DNA of 64,000 bases from contig CAVSFO010000011.1 in NCBI GenBank assembly GCA_963727245.1, positions 186,001 through 250,000 of the forward strand. The letters are read 5' to 3'. The DNA comes from JBKQVT01 sp963727245 (lineage in GTDB: Bacteria; Planctomycetota; Planctomycetia; Pirellulales; Thermoguttaceae). Position 1 is the stretch's first letter. Each line of letters begins with the position of its first letter. The notes under the pieces are model-generated. The model made no database searches. It was not told the DNA's origin and was given only the letters and a program-made list of their open reading frames with translations. Below are positions 26,546 to 35,780 of the stretch, piece after piece. Made by a program: the position numbers and the translations under genes.

Positions 26546-28085
26546 TTACGTCCACAACTGTCGGTCCAACATGCGGTAGTTGATCGCCTCATTAAGGTGA
26601 TTCGGCCGAATCGTGTCGCTGGTGTCCATGTCGGCGATCGTGCGGGCGACACGCAAGACCTTGTCGTGCGCCCGGGCCGAAAGGCCCAACTCCGTCATCG
26701 CCGCCTTGAGCAGGTTGCGGCACTCGTCGTCCAGCCGGCAATACTGCCGCGTCTGACGATGCGTCATGTGGGCGTTGTGCCGGGTGGCCGTGCCGTCGAA
26801 GCGGGCCGCCTGCGCACGCCGGGCTAACTTCACCTGCTCCCGCATCTGCCCGCTGGAACGTCCCCGGCTCGCCCACGGAAAGCTCGCGGAACGGCACCGC
26901 CGGCACCTCGATGTGAATGTCGATCCGGTCCAGGAGCGGACCGGAAATTTTCGACATGTACCTTTCGATCTGCGGCGGCGTGCAATGGCAGTTCCGCCGC
27001 CCGTCGCCCCGATAGCCGCAGGGACACGGATTCAAAGCGGCGATCAACATGAAGTTGGCCGGGAACGTGGTGCTGTTCAGGGCCCGGCTGATCGTCACCG
27101 TGCCGTCTTCCAGCGGCTGCCGCAGGACTTCCAGCGTGCGGCGGTTGAATTCGGGCAATTCGTCGAGGAAGAGCACGCCGTTGTGCGAAAGCGAGATCTC
27201 GCCGGGGGCGGGCGTCGAGCCGCCGCCCACCAGCCCGGCGTCGCTGATCGTATGGTGCGGCGAACGGAACGGGCGCACCGCCAACAGCGGCTGACCGGCC
27301 CGCAGCCGGCCCACGGCGCTGTAGATCCGCGTGGTCTCGATCGATTCGGCGGGGCTGAGGTCGGGCAGGATGGTGGGCATGCGTTTGGCCAGCATCGTCT
27401 TGCCGGAGCCCGGCGGCCCGAGCATCAGCAGGTTGTGCGAGCCGCCGGCGGCCACGATCATCGCCCGCTTGGCCATCTCCTGGCCGCGCACGTCGGAGAA
27501 ATCGACATCGTAGCTGGACAGCTCGCGGAAGAGGTCGTCCAGCCGGGAGGGCGTCGGCTCGATGCTGAGTTCGCCGCTGAGGAAGGCGACGGCCTGGGCG
27601 AGACTGGTGACGGCGATGACGTCGATGCCCTCGACCACGGCGGCCTCGGCGGCGCTTTCGGTCGGCACCAACAGGCCGCGGAGACCTTCCGCGGCCGCGG
27701 CCGCCATGGCCATCGACAGCGCGCCCTTGGTGGGCCGCGTGCCGCCGTCGAGGGCCAATTCGCCGACCACGGCATACTGCTCCAGCAATTCCGACGCGAC
27801 CTGGCCGCTGCCCACGAGGATGCCCAGGGCGATGGGCAGGTCGAAGGAGGCGGCGTCCTTGGGCATGTCGGCGGGGGCGAGGTTGATGATGACGCGGCTT
27901 TGCGGCCGCTGGAAGCCAGAGTTGACCATCGCCCGCTCGACGCGATGGGTGCTTTCCTTGACGGCCGCCTCGGGCAGGCCGACCAGCACGGTTTTCGGCA
28001 GACCGGAGGGGGAGACATCCACCTCGACTTCGACCGGCAGGGCGTCGATGCCGACGAGGGCGTAGGTCTTGAGTTTGGCGAGCAT
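26546..28085 (-). CDS. comM: YifB/ComM-family Mg-chelatase-like AAA ATPase (frameshift near 26863)
   Basis: ComM helicases promote branch migration during integration of transforming DNA. From ATG 28085 (GGGGA eight bases upstream) the N-terminal ChlI-like domain (DVSPSGLPKTVLVGLPEAAV) is followed by Walker A LLMLGPPGSGKTMLAKRMP, FRSPHHTISDAGLVGGG, Walker B GVLFLDELPEFNRRTLEVLR and the zinc-like ALNPCPCGYRGD...CHC region. Near 26862-26865 a CCCC run on the plus strand marks the frameshift. The C-terminal domain then reads QMREQVKLARRAQAARF and KVLRVARTIADMDTSDTIRP. Apart from that the length is normal for the family. Confidence 0.9.
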
Positions 28086-28094
28086 AACAGATGT

Positions 28095-28475
28095 CCCCTC
28101 TCCCTCCGGGAGCGACCACTGTCGTGGTGCCCAAGGGTGCGGGCAGGCGATGCTGCCGGTCCATGCAGTCGAAGACTTACAACGAGACGCGCCAAGCGAC
28201 ATTGTAACATGCCGCCAGACCGCCCGAAAGTAGGTGGAACGGTCGTGCGAGGGGGCAAAGCCGTCTGGTGAGCAACGTGGGCCGGGACGGAGACTCGACG
28301 ACGCGCTGCCCTTGCCGCCCAAGCCCATCGGCTGCGGCCGGTGGGACGGGGGAGGGGAAAGGGGACGTCCTCTTCAGCGTCCGTTCCCACCGGTCGCAGC
28401 CGGTGGGCTTGGGCGCGGGGAAAACGGGTTGACGCGATTTGACCAAGTCACCCCGGCGGCCGGTGGGCTTGGGGA
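28095..28475. repeat. Intergenic repeat cluster between comM and motB
   Basis: It holds one CCCTCTCCCTCCGGGAG half-palindrome and four CCCACCGG...CCGGTGGG palindromes, the last adjoining the motB 3' end. No gene recognised in 28086-28511. Confidence 0.6.
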
Positions 28476-28511
28476 GCAGGGGAAAAGCCTCCGCCGCGCA
28501 ACTCAACACGC

Positions 28512-29318
28512 TCAGGGCTCGGCCAGCCGGGCGGCCCGTTCCTCGGGCGTGCCCATGAGGTCCTCGGCGTACTCGCTGAGCATGTAGACCTCGACGCGGG
28601 AGTTGTACTCGCGTTTTTTTTCGGCGTCGCCCAGCGAATAGGGCTCGTACGGCCCGCCCTGGCTGAGGCGAATCCGCGCCTCTTCGACGCCTTGCTGCTC
28701 AAGGTACTTCATCGTGGCCAGACAGCGGGCATAGGAAAGCGCCCAGGCATCTTGCGGAGGGCCGTCGGGCGAGGTCGGACAGCGGGTGGCATGGCCGCGG
28801 ATCTCGATCTTGTTCGGCAGCCCGCGCACGTCCGCCGCCAGGCGCTTCAGCCGGCTGCGGCTGGTGCCGTCCAACTCGTCCGAGCCTTCGCCGAAGAGGA
28901 CCAGCGTGCCCGCACAGCGGTTATCGTGGTTGTGAACGAAGAACAGGCTGGGACGATCGACAGGGGTCGCCTCCGGGTCCGTCTTCTCCGAGGCCATGGT
29001 GTTGGAGATGGCCACGCCGTGGAGGTGCGGGTTGGCCCGCTTGTGGTCGCCGCGCGTGGGGAAACCGGCGCGGACCGGCGGCAGCAAGGACGAGGCCGAC
29101 CCGTCGCTGGAGTCCTTGCCTGGCAACAGCGACGCCCCGCCCGACTGGTCGCCCGTGGGCTTGAGGGCGGTTTTCCAGGGGTCGTTGAAGTATTCGGCGA
29201 TCGCCTTCTTGAGCGGCTTGTTTTGCGCGAGTATCCACATCACCAGGAAGAACGCCATCATCGCCGTGACGAAATCGGCGTAGGCCACTTTCCAGGAACC
29301 GCCGCCTTGACCTGCCAT
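28512..29318 (-). CDS. motB: Flagellar motor stator protein MotB
   Basis: MotB anchors the stator to peptidoglycan and carries the proton-binding Asp. The protein starts MAGQGGGSWKVAYADFVTAM; the single TM (ADFVTAMMAFFLVMWILAQN) contains that Asp at residue 15. A Ser/Gly-rich linker leads to an OmpA-like domain (VRGLPNKIEIRGHATRC; ALSYARCLATMKYLEQQGV; REYNSRVEVYML). The OmpA part is typical, though the usual TD.. peptidoglycan-binding region is shifted by a RCPTSPDG insertion. It follows motA by 135 bp, and the gap is full of short tandem repeats. Confidence 0.9.
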   Translation of the reverse strand: MAGQGGGSWKVAYADFVTAMMAFFLVMWILAQNKPLKKAIAEYFNDPWKTALKPTGDQSGGASLLPGKDSSDGSASSLLPPVRAGFPTRGDHKRANPHLHGVAISNTMASEKTDPEATPVDRPSLFFVHNHDNRCAGTLVLFGEGSDELDGTSRSRLKRLAADVRGLPNKIEIRGHATRCPTSPDGPPQDAWALSYARCLATMKYLEQQGVEEARIRLSQGGPYEPYSLGDAEKKREYNSRVEVYMLSEYAEDLMGTPEERAARLAEP

Positions 29319-29335
29319 GATCGATTACCTTGAGG

Positions 29336-29453
29336 AAAGAACTTAGAACTTAGTGCTTAGAACTTAGTGCTTAGTGCTTAGTGCTTAGGTTAGCGGCACG
29401 GGATCTTCTCTTATTGCATGACCAGGTTCTAAGCTCTAAGAACTAAGGTCTTC
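29336..29453. repeat. CTTAGTG heptamer tract and inverted partner between motA and motB
   Basis: Tandem CTTAGTG/CTTAGAA units (29343-29391) face a TTCTAAGCTCTAAGAACTAAG copy (29425-29445), so the transcript can fold into a hairpin inside the motA-motB operon. Confidence 0.65.
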
Positions 29454-30315
29454 CTACGGATTCTCGACCTGTTTGAGCAGGTCTTCGAGTTCCTGGCGAC
29501 TGGGCCGGAACTCGCTGGCCACGCCGCGCCGCGCCTTGTCGATGACCACCTTCGGCGCCAGGTCGTTGACGAAGCCTTCGATGGCGGTGGCAATGGTGTG
29601 GAAATAGGCCAATTCCGATGCCCCCAGGGATTCCAACTTCACCGACAGCGGGCCTACGAACCCGTAGCACAGCAAGATGCCCAGGAATGTGCCCACCAGG
29701 GCGGCCCCCACTTTCTCGCCGATCTCAGCCGGCGGGCCGTCGATGGCCTGCATGGTGATGACGATTCCCAGCACGGCGGCCACGATGCCGAACCCCGGCA
29801 GGGCGTCGGCCGTCTTCGACAGCACGCCCAGGGGGGCGTGGTGCTCTTCCGCCACCAACTTCATATCGGCGTCCAGCAGCCCTGCCAGTTGATCGGGCTT
29901 GATGGTCCCTTCCAAGACCGGCGAGAGGGCCCCGCAGGTGAACTCCATGACGTGGTGGTTGTGGGCGAAACGCGGGTACTTGGCGAAGATCACGCTGGAG
30001 TCCGGCTCGCTCAAGTGCGATTCCAGGGAGATCAGGCCATCGCGGCGGGCCAAGCGAAAAAGTTCGTAGAGGACCTTGAACAATTCCTCGTAGGCCGGCT
30101 TGTTGTAGGGCGTGCCCTTGATGCACTGCACGATGCCGCGCACCAGGTCGACGATGATCCTCTTCGACGACATGAGCGACCATCGCCCCCATCGCCGCGC
30201 CGCCGATGACGACCAGCTCGGCCGGTTGGATCAGCGCGCCGAAATGGCCTCCCTCCCAGAGGAATCCGATCAGCACCGCGCCGAGAACCATCACGCCGCC
30301 GACGATCACAATCAT
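29454..30315 (-). CDS. motA: Flagellar motor stator protein MotA (frameshift near 30175)
   Basis: MotA forms the ion channel with MotB. The start ATG at 30315 has GAGG seven bases upstream. The first frame gives TM1 and TM2 (MIVIVGGVMVLGAVLIGFLW; LIQPAELVVIGGAAMGAMVA). After a one-base change at the VA/MSSKRIIVDLVRGIVQCIKG junction the rest follows: the cytoplasmic domain, then TM3 and TM4 (LPGFGIVAAVLGIVITMQAI; VGAALVGTFLGILLCYGFVG). The conserved Pro and Gly residues of the channel region are present. The frame ends EDLLKQVENP. The pair implies flagellar motility in some life stage (swarmer cells); no other flagellar genes are in the window. Confidence 0.92.
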
Positions 30316-30604
30316 GCTCGCACCTCGAAGCCGCCCACGGTGTTCGTTATGGTTACTGCTCGCGCGACAAGTACGCCGCAGACGCCGTGTGCGGCGCCCT
30401 GCTTCTCGCCCCCGCGCGTGTGAGCGAGGCGACGTTATCCGGTGGCTGACGCCACCGGCTCGCTGTGCGCGTCAGGGTGTCGCACAGCGCGACCCTCGAT
30501 GGTCGCCTGGAGGTATGTAGCATATAGATTCCCCGGCGGCCGGCGTGCGCGGCCGAAACTTGCGAATAAACCGCAAGACCGTTAAATCAGGGACCAGGGG
30601 CCAG
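30316..30604. other. Intergenic, repeat fragments only
   Basis: It contains a partial CGCCGTGTGCGGCG palindrome near 30380 and CCGGTGGCTGACGCCACCGG near 30439-30458. No gene seen. Confidence 0.35.
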
Positions 30605-30687
30605 TAGGGTGGGTCGAGCGGAGCGAGCCCCACCAGCTTCGATTCGCGTATTTCCTGGTGGGGCTCGCTCCGCTCGACCCACCCTAC
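30605..30687. repeat. TAGGGTGGGTCGAGCGGAGC inverted repeat
   Basis: Near-perfect arms of about 35 bp (TAGGGTGGGTCGAGCGGAGC and on to CCACCAG) around a short loop. A second copy, with one arm diverged, lies at 56671-56770. Confidence 0.8.
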
Positions 30688-30778
30688 GGTCCTTCGAGCT
30701 ACACTTGTGTGCCACGACCACGCTTTAGCGTGGTGCCCGTGCCAGCCGTGCAAACGGTTCCGCGCCCCAACACGCAGT

Positions 30779-31240
30779 ATGAATCATTACGCCCGACTTG
30801 TGCTGCCGTGGTTTCGTCCCATCGCCGGCGCGGCTTCCCTGCCGATTCGGATCGTTTTGGGCCGGCGGCCTCTGCGGGCCAGCGATCTGGCGACCATCAA
30901 GAAAAACTTGGCGCGGCCACGCGTCTACCTGGGCCTGCTGCTGGCTGCCGCAGCGGCGGCAACCGTGCTGCTGCTTGCATGGCGCGGGACGACGGGTAGC
31001 TCTGTCGCTGTTTCGGCGACGGGTGGCACTGGCTCCGCCAGTGTTTCGGGCTCCCCAGCGCTCGATCATGCCGCGGATCAGACTGAGGAAGCACTGGCGA
31101 AGCCAGTGCCACCCCTCGGGTCGGCGCCGTCGGACCATTTCTTATCGCAACGGCAGCGGCGGGGAATGATGATGTTGGGCGGCTTCGTCGTGGTGACGGT
31201 CCTTCTGTTGGCCCTTGGCAGCCGGTTCCGTCCCGCCTGA
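30779..31240 (+). CDS. Small two-segment membrane protein containing a translated repeat
   Basis: The frame starts at ATG 30779 (MNHYARLVLPWF) and gives 153 residues. TM1 is VYLGLLLAAAAAATVLLLAW and TM2 is MMMLGGFVVVTVLLLALGSRF near the C-terminus. Between them about 35 residues (TGGTGSASVSGSPALDHAAD) are translated from a GGTGGCACTGGC repeat pair that elsewhere is intergenic, so the loop is probably repeat-derived. The family is not recognised. No clear ribosome site is present, and the start region follows other repeats. It is upstream of folE but separated by another copy of the same repeat. Confidence 0.5.
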   Translation: MNHYARLVLPWFRPIAGAASLPIRIVLGRRPLRASDLATIKKNLARPRVYLGLLLAAAAAATVLLLAWRGTTGSSVAVSATGGTGSASVSGSPALDHAADQTEEALAKPVPPLGSAPSDHFLSQRQRRGMMMLGGFVVVTVLLLALGSRFRPA

Positions 31241-31328
31241 GGGGTGCCACTGGCTTTGCCAGTGCCTTCCGTTCCATCGTGCTGCGGACGAAACTGCGCA
31301 AGCACTGGCAAAGCCAGTGCCACCCAAG
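31019..31328. repeat. Two inverted GGTGGCACTGGC...GCCAGTGCCACC pairs
   Basis: Pair one (31019-31114) lies inside the small membrane-protein gene; pair two (31239-31326) begins at its stop codon. The two pairs are close copies about 215 bp apart. Confidence 0.75.
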
Positions 31329-31414
31329 CGCCGAGCAAGAGTCGGCAACGGCTGCTTGACCCGCCCGCTGCCGGCCACTAAGATGAGTGTTTTACCCCGA
31401 ACGAGGATCCCTTC

Positions 31415-32071
31415 ATGCAATCTCCCGGCAAGGATGAAGAAACGCCCGCCGGCGGCGTGGCGGGCCAGTCCGACCGCCTCGAGCCGGCCGCCGGCTGCAA
31501 GGGCCAGGTGGACCGTGGGCGGATCGAGCGGGCGGTGCGAGAAATCCTCGCCGCCATCGGTGAGGATCCCGACCGCGAGGGGCTCCGCGGGACCCCGGAG
31601 CGGGTCGCACGGATGTATGCCGAGTTGTTTGCCGGCCTGCACGACGATCCCCGCCGCCATCTGAAGCGGTTCTTTACGGAGAAGTGCGACGAGGTCGTGC
31701 TGGTGCGCGACATCAGTTTCAACAGCATGTGCGAACACCACATGCTGCCGTTCATGGGCAAGGCCCACGTGGCCTATCTGCCCGGCGGCCGGCTGGTCGG
31801 CCTGAGCAAGCTGGCCCGCGTCGTCGAGGGCGTCGCCCGGCGGCCCCAGGTCCAGGAACGCATGACCGAGGAGATTGCCGATCTGCTGGTCGAGGAATTG
31901 CACGCCAAGGGCGTGGCCGTGGTGATCGAGGCGATCCATACCTGCATGACCATTCGCGGCATTCGCAAGCCGGGCAGTCTCTGCGTCACCTCGGCGATGA
32001 AGGGCGTGTTCCGCACGGGCTCCTCGACGCGGGCGGAATTGATGACCCTGATTTACGGAAACCACCGCTAG
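31415..32071 (+). CDS. folE: GTP cyclohydrolase I
   Basis: FolE converts GTP to 7,8-dihydroneopterin triphosphate, the first step of folate and queuosine-type pathways. The start ATG at 31415 has GAGGA seven bases upstream. Zinc ligands are present in SMCEHHMLPFMGKAHVAYLP (C106, H109) and IEAIHTCMTIRGI (C177); the substrate region KLARVVEGVARRPQVQERMT is intact. The first ~30 residues are a variable Gly/Glu-rich tail, common in this family. 218 residues is normal. The next gene starts 19 bp downstream. Confidence 0.95.
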   Translation: MQSPGKDEETPAGGVAGQSDRLEPAAGCKGQVDRGRIERAVREILAAIGEDPDREGLRGTPERVARMYAELFAGLHDDPRRHLKRFFTEKCDEVVLVRDISFNSMCEHHMLPFMGKAHVAYLPGGRLVGLSKLARVVEGVARRPQVQERMTEEIADLLVEELHAKGVAVVIEAIHTCMTIRGIRKPGSLCVTSAMKGVFRTGSSTRAELMTLIYGNHR

Positions 32072-32090
32072 CTCGGGACCGTTTTATCTC

Positions 32091-35072
32091 GTGGACCAAC
32101 TCCTCCCCCAGCGCGAGCGCATCCAGGACGATTTGCGCGGCCTGATCACCGGCGAGGTCCGCTCCGACGACATCGCCCTGCAGCTCTACGCCAGCGACGC
32201 CAGCGTTTACGAGATCAAGCCCTTGGCGCTGGTCCGCCCCCGCTGTGCGGCCGACGTGGCAGCCTGCCTGCAATACGCCGCCGAGAAGCACATCCCCGTG
32301 CACGCCCGCGGCGCCGGCAGCGGCGTGGCCGGCGAATCGCTCGGCCCCGGGCTGGTGCTGGATTTCTCCCGGTTCCTCCGCCGCATCCTCCGCTTCGAGG
32401 GAGAACTGGTCTGCGTGCAGCCGGGCATGGTCCACGAGCGGCTCACGGCCCAGTTGCGGCTGCGGGGACGCCTTTTCGGCCCCGACCCGGCCAACAGCGC
32501 CGTCACCACCGTCGGCAGCATGATCGCCCGCGACGCCTCCGGCAGCCGCTGGCTGAAGTACGGCTCGGTGCGGCGTCACGTCCGCAGCCTGCAAGTCGCG
32601 CTGGCCGACGGCCAGTTGCTGGAGTTCGACCGCGCGCCGCTGGTCCAAGGAGTCAGTGAGGACCCCAATCTTCGCAAGCGCGACCTGGTCAATCGGCTGG
32701 TCGCCCTCTTGACGCAACATGCCGGCCTGATCCGCCAGCGCCAACCCAAGGGCCCGTTGAGCCGCTGCGGATACAACCTCGCCGACGTGCTGACGGCGGA
32801 CCATCTCGACCTGGCCGGGCTGCTGGCGGGCTCGGAAGGAACGCTGGCCCTGATTACCGAGGCCACCTTGGCCACGCAGCCGCTGCCGCGGCATTGCGCC
32901 GTCGTGCTGCTGTTGTTCGAGGGCTTGGAGAAGGCGTCGCGGGCCGTCGGCGAGATCCTGCCCACGCAACCCTCGGCCTGCGACTTGATGGACCGCCGCC
33001 ACCTGACCGTGGCGCGGGAAGGCGAAATCCGCTTCCACCTGCTGATCCCGGCGGAAACGGAAGCCCTCCTCCTGGTGGAATACGAAGGGGACGATCCCCG
33101 CGAGGTCCGCGACCGCGTCCACCGGCTGGTGGACGACATCTGCCAGCAGCGGCGGCTGGCCTTCGGCGTCCGGCAGGCGTTCGACCAGGAGGAAACCGAT
33201 CTCTTCTGGCGCCTGGCCCACAAGACGCAACCGCTGTTGTACCGCGTGAAGGGGCCCAGCCGGCCGGTGCCCGTCGTCGAGGACGTCGCCGTGCCGCCCG
33301 AGGGGCTGTCCGCTTTCCTGGTGCGGATGCAGAACGTGCTGAAGCGCAACCAGATCACCGCCTCGCTGCTCTGCCACGCCGGCCACGGGCAGCTCCATAT
33401 TCAGCCCTTTCTGGACCTCGACGATCCGGCCGACGTGCAGCGGATGCGGCAGGCGGCCGAGGAACTTTACCAGGAGGTGTTCGACGCCGGCGGCACCATC
33501 GGCGGCGAGCACGCCTACGGCTTCAGCCGCACGCCTTTTCTCGCCCGCCAGATCGGTCCGCTCTACGACGTGCTCCGCCAGGTCAAGCAGATTTTCGATC
33601 CCGGCAACATTCTCAACCCGGGCAAGATCGTCGGCGACGATCCCGAGTTGCTGACGCGTTATTTGCGGCCGGCGCTGGCCGCGGCGCCGCCACCGCCGCC
33701 GCAGCCCGAAGAGGCCGGCTCGCCCAAGCTCCGCGACCTGATCGAGTTGCAACTGGATTGGGACCCTTCGCGGGTCAACGAGGTCACGGCGACCTGCAAC
33801 CGCTGCGGCGAGTGCCGTTCGCAATCGCCGCAGGTGCGGATGTGCCCGCTGTTCCGCTTCGCGCCGGCCGAGGAGGCATCGCCGCGCGCCAAGGCCAACA
33901 TGATCCGCGGCTTCGCCACCCGCAGCATCGATCTGAGCCGCTTGACCAGCGATGAATTCAAGGACGTGGCCGACCTCTGCTACCATTGCCACTGTTGCCG
34001 GCTGGAATGCCCGGCCGGCGTCGATATCCCGCGGCTGATGCGGGAGAGCAAAGGCGCCTACGTGGCGGCCAACGGCTTGCGGCCTTCGGACTGGCTGATG
34101 ACGCGCCTGGACCTGCTGGCCTCGCTGGCCAGTCGCGTCAGCCCGCTGGCCAACTGGGCCCTGGGCAATCGCCAGATGCGCTGGCTGATGGAGAAGACGC
34201 TGGGGATCGCCCAGGGGCGGAAGCTGCCGCGGGTGTCGTCGCGGAGTTTCCTCCGCCGCGCCGCCCGCCGCCGGCTGACCCGCCTGGCCCGCCGCAGCCC
34301 GCAGAAGGTCCTCTACTTCGTCGATACCTATGCCAACTATCACGACCCGCAGTTGGGCGAGGCCCTGGTGGCCGTGATGAAACACAACGGCGTCGCCGTG
34401 TACGTGCCGGCGGAGCAGCGTCCGGCGGGCATGGCGTCGATTGCCTGCGGCGCCCTGGATCACGCCCGCCGGCTGGCCCGCCGCAACGTCGCCGTCCTGG
34501 CCGAGGCCGTCCGGCAGGGCTATCACGTGGTGGCCACCGAGCCGGCCGCCGCCCTCTGCCTGGTGCACGAATATCCGCAGTTGTTGGACGACGATGACGC
34601 CCGCCTGGTGGCCGCCCATGCCAGCGAGGCCTGCACCTTCCTCTGGAAAATGCACAACCTGGGCACGCTGCAGCTCGACCTGCGGCCCATCAACGCGGTC
34701 CTCGGTTATCATCCCCCCTGCCATCTCAAGGCCCTCGGCGTCGGCTTCCCCGGCGTCAACCTGCTGAGCCTGATCCCCGGGCTGCGCGTGGTGCACATCG
34801 AGCGCGGCTGCTCCGGTATGGCCGGCACCTTCGGACTCTTGCACAAGAACTATCGCAGCAGCCTGCGGGCGGGCTGGGGCCTGATCTCAAGGCTGCGCGA
34901 CACGGCCCTGCAAGCGGGCGTCACCGAATGCAGCGCCTGCAAAATCCAGATGGAGCAGGGCACCAGCAAGCCGACGCTGCACCCCATCAAACTCCTGGCG
35001 CTCTCCTACGGACTGATGCCCGAGCTGGCCGCCCTGCTGACAACCCCCGGCGAAGAACTCTTGGTGGTGTGA
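32091..35072 (+). CDS. FAD-linked oxidoreductase fused to 4Fe-4S and CCG domains (D-lactate/D-2-hydroxyacid dehydrogenase type)
   Basis: This 993-residue protein starts at GTG 32091. Residues ~45-190 are a PCMH-type FAD domain (IPVHARGAGSGVAGESLGPG; GPDPANSAVTTVGSMIARDA). ~200-525 is the GlcD-like C-terminal oxidase domain, ending FDPGNILNPGKIVGDD. ~560-650 holds two ferredoxin-like clusters (CNRCGECRSQSPQVRMCPLF; LCYHCHCCRLECPAGVDIPR). ~870-985 is a Cys-rich CCG domain (GYHPPCHLKALGVG; ERGCSGMAGTFGLL; CSACKIQMEQG). The layout matches bacterial YdiJ and Dld-type enzymes that oxidise a D-2-hydroxyacid and pass electrons to quinone. Substrate not determined. The frame is intact over nearly 3 kb, an exception in this window. 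Confidence 0.88.
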   Translation: MDQLLPQRERIQDDLRGLITGEVRSDDIALQLYASDASVYEIKPLALVRPRCAADVAACLQYAAEKHIPVHARGAGSGVAGESLGPGLVLDFSRFLRRILRFEGELVCVQPGMVHERLTAQLRLRGRLFGPDPANSAVTTVGSMIARDASGSRWLKYGSVRRHVRSLQVALADGQLLEFDRAPLVQGVSEDPNLRKRDLVNRLVALLTQHAGLIRQRQPKGPLSRCGYNLADVLTADHLDLAGLLAGSEGTLALITEATLATQPLPRHCAVVLLLFEGLEKASRAVGEILPTQPSACDLMDRRHLTVAREGEIRFHLLIPAETEALLLVEYEGDDPREVRDRVHRLVDDICQQRRLAFGVRQAFDQEETDLFWRLAHKTQPLLYRVKGPSRPVPVVEDVAVPPEGLSAFLVRMQNVLKRNQITASLLCHAGHGQLHIQPFLDLDDPADVQRMRQAAEELYQEVFDAGGTIGGEHAYGFSRTPFLARQIGPLYDVLRQVKQIFDPGNILNPGKIVGDDPELLTRYLRPALAAAPPPPPQPEEAGSPKLRDLIELQLDWDPSRVNEVTATCNRCGECRSQSPQVRMCPLFRFAPAEEASPRAKANMIRGFATRSIDLSRLTSDEFKDVADLCYHCHCCRLECPAGVDIPRLMRESKGAYVAANGLRPSDWLMTRLDLLASLASRVSPLANWALGNRQMRWLMEKTLGIAQGRKLPRVSSRSFLRRAARRRLTRLARRSPQKVLYFVDTYANYHDPQLGEALVAVMKHNGVAVYVPAEQRPAGMASIACGALDHARRLARRNVAVLAEAVRQGYHVVATEPAAALCLVHEYPQLLDDDDARLVAAHASEACTFLWKMHNLGTLQLDLRPINAVLGYHPPCHLKALGVGFPGVNLLSLIPGLRVVHIERGCSGMAGTFGLLHKNYRSSLRAGWGLISRLRDTALQAGVTECSACKIQMEQGTSKPTLHPIKLLALSYGLMPELAALLTTPGEELLVV

Positions 35073-35075
35073 ATC

Positions 35076-35492
35076 ATGGACGATCAACCCTGGTATCAAG
35101 ACGGCTTGCGGTTCCAGTGCGTGCAGTGCGGCGCCTGCTGCACCGGCGCCCCGGGCTTTGTGTGGGTCAACAAGGAGGAGATCGCCGCCTTGGCCGCCGC
35201 CCTCCGCCTCGACGCCGACGAGTTCGAGCGCCGCTATGTCCGCAGGGTCGGCATCCGCAAGAGCCTGATCGAGTTGCCCGGCGGCGATTGCGTCTTCTTC
35301 CATCGCGAGAGTTGCACGTGCCAGGTGTACCAGGAGCGGCCCCGCCAGTGCCGCACCTGGCCCTTCTGGGGCTCGAATGTGGCCACGCCCGCCGCCTGGC
35401 GGGAAATGTGCGAGCATTGTCCCGGCGGCAATCGCGGCCCGTTGTTCCCGCTGCGCAAGATCCGCGCCCGCCTCGGGCTGCTGGAAATCTGA
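35076..35492 (+). CDS. YkgJ-family cysteine-cluster protein
   Basis: The 138-residue protein carries the family's Cys pattern: FQCVQCGACCTGAPGFVWV near the N-terminus, CVFFHRESCTCQVYQERPRQ with CRTWPF in the middle, and EMCEHCPGG near the end. YkgJ proteins bind Fe-S or zinc through these residues and are often Fe-S assembly or oxidoreductase helpers. The start ATG lies three bases after the stop of the FAD/Fe-S gene, so the two are co-translated. A role in maturing or serving that oxidoreductase is a reasonable inference. Confidence 0.85.
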   Translation: MDDQPWYQDGLRFQCVQCGACCTGAPGFVWVNKEEIAALAAALRLDADEFERRYVRRVGIRKSLIELPGGDCVFFHRESCTCQVYQERPRQCRTWPFWGSNVATPAAWREMCEHCPGGNRGPLFPLRKIRARLGLLEI

Positions 35493-35499
35493 GGCGCTG

Positions 35500-35682
35500 G
35501 AGATGCCCTGAAAGGGCATTGGAGCACAGCCCGGGGTTGACGCGCAGCGGCTACCCCGGGTTTCGGACATCGAGAATTCCGAAACCCCAACGGGGTTTCA
35601 CAAGACGATGAGGGCGGCACGCCGACCCGGGGTAGCCGCTGCGCGGCAACCCCGGGCTGTGCTCTGACGCCCCTTTGGGGCG
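35500..35682. repeat. Composite inverted element, transposase-free copy 2
   Basis: Cap TGCCCTGAAAGGGCA, arm CAGCCCGGGGTTGACGCGCA and on to CTACCCCGGG, box GAAACCCCAACGGGGTTTC (35581-35599), the reverse-complement arm, and cap CGCCCCTTTGGGGCG. It lies 100 bp from the transposase-carrying copy. Confidence 0.8.
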
Positions 35683-35780
35683 AACCACTTGCGGCCTCCC
35701 CGAGGGATTGGACTTTTCCAACGCGGCGCCGCGCAGGCGTGCGCGGACGGCTTGTGTTGCCTCGCAGAGGCTGCCATAAT

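Noticed and set aside
31986..34844. 952-codon open frame on the minus strand opposite the FAD/Fe-S gene
   Set aside because: Shadow of an intact, motif-rich plus-strand gene.
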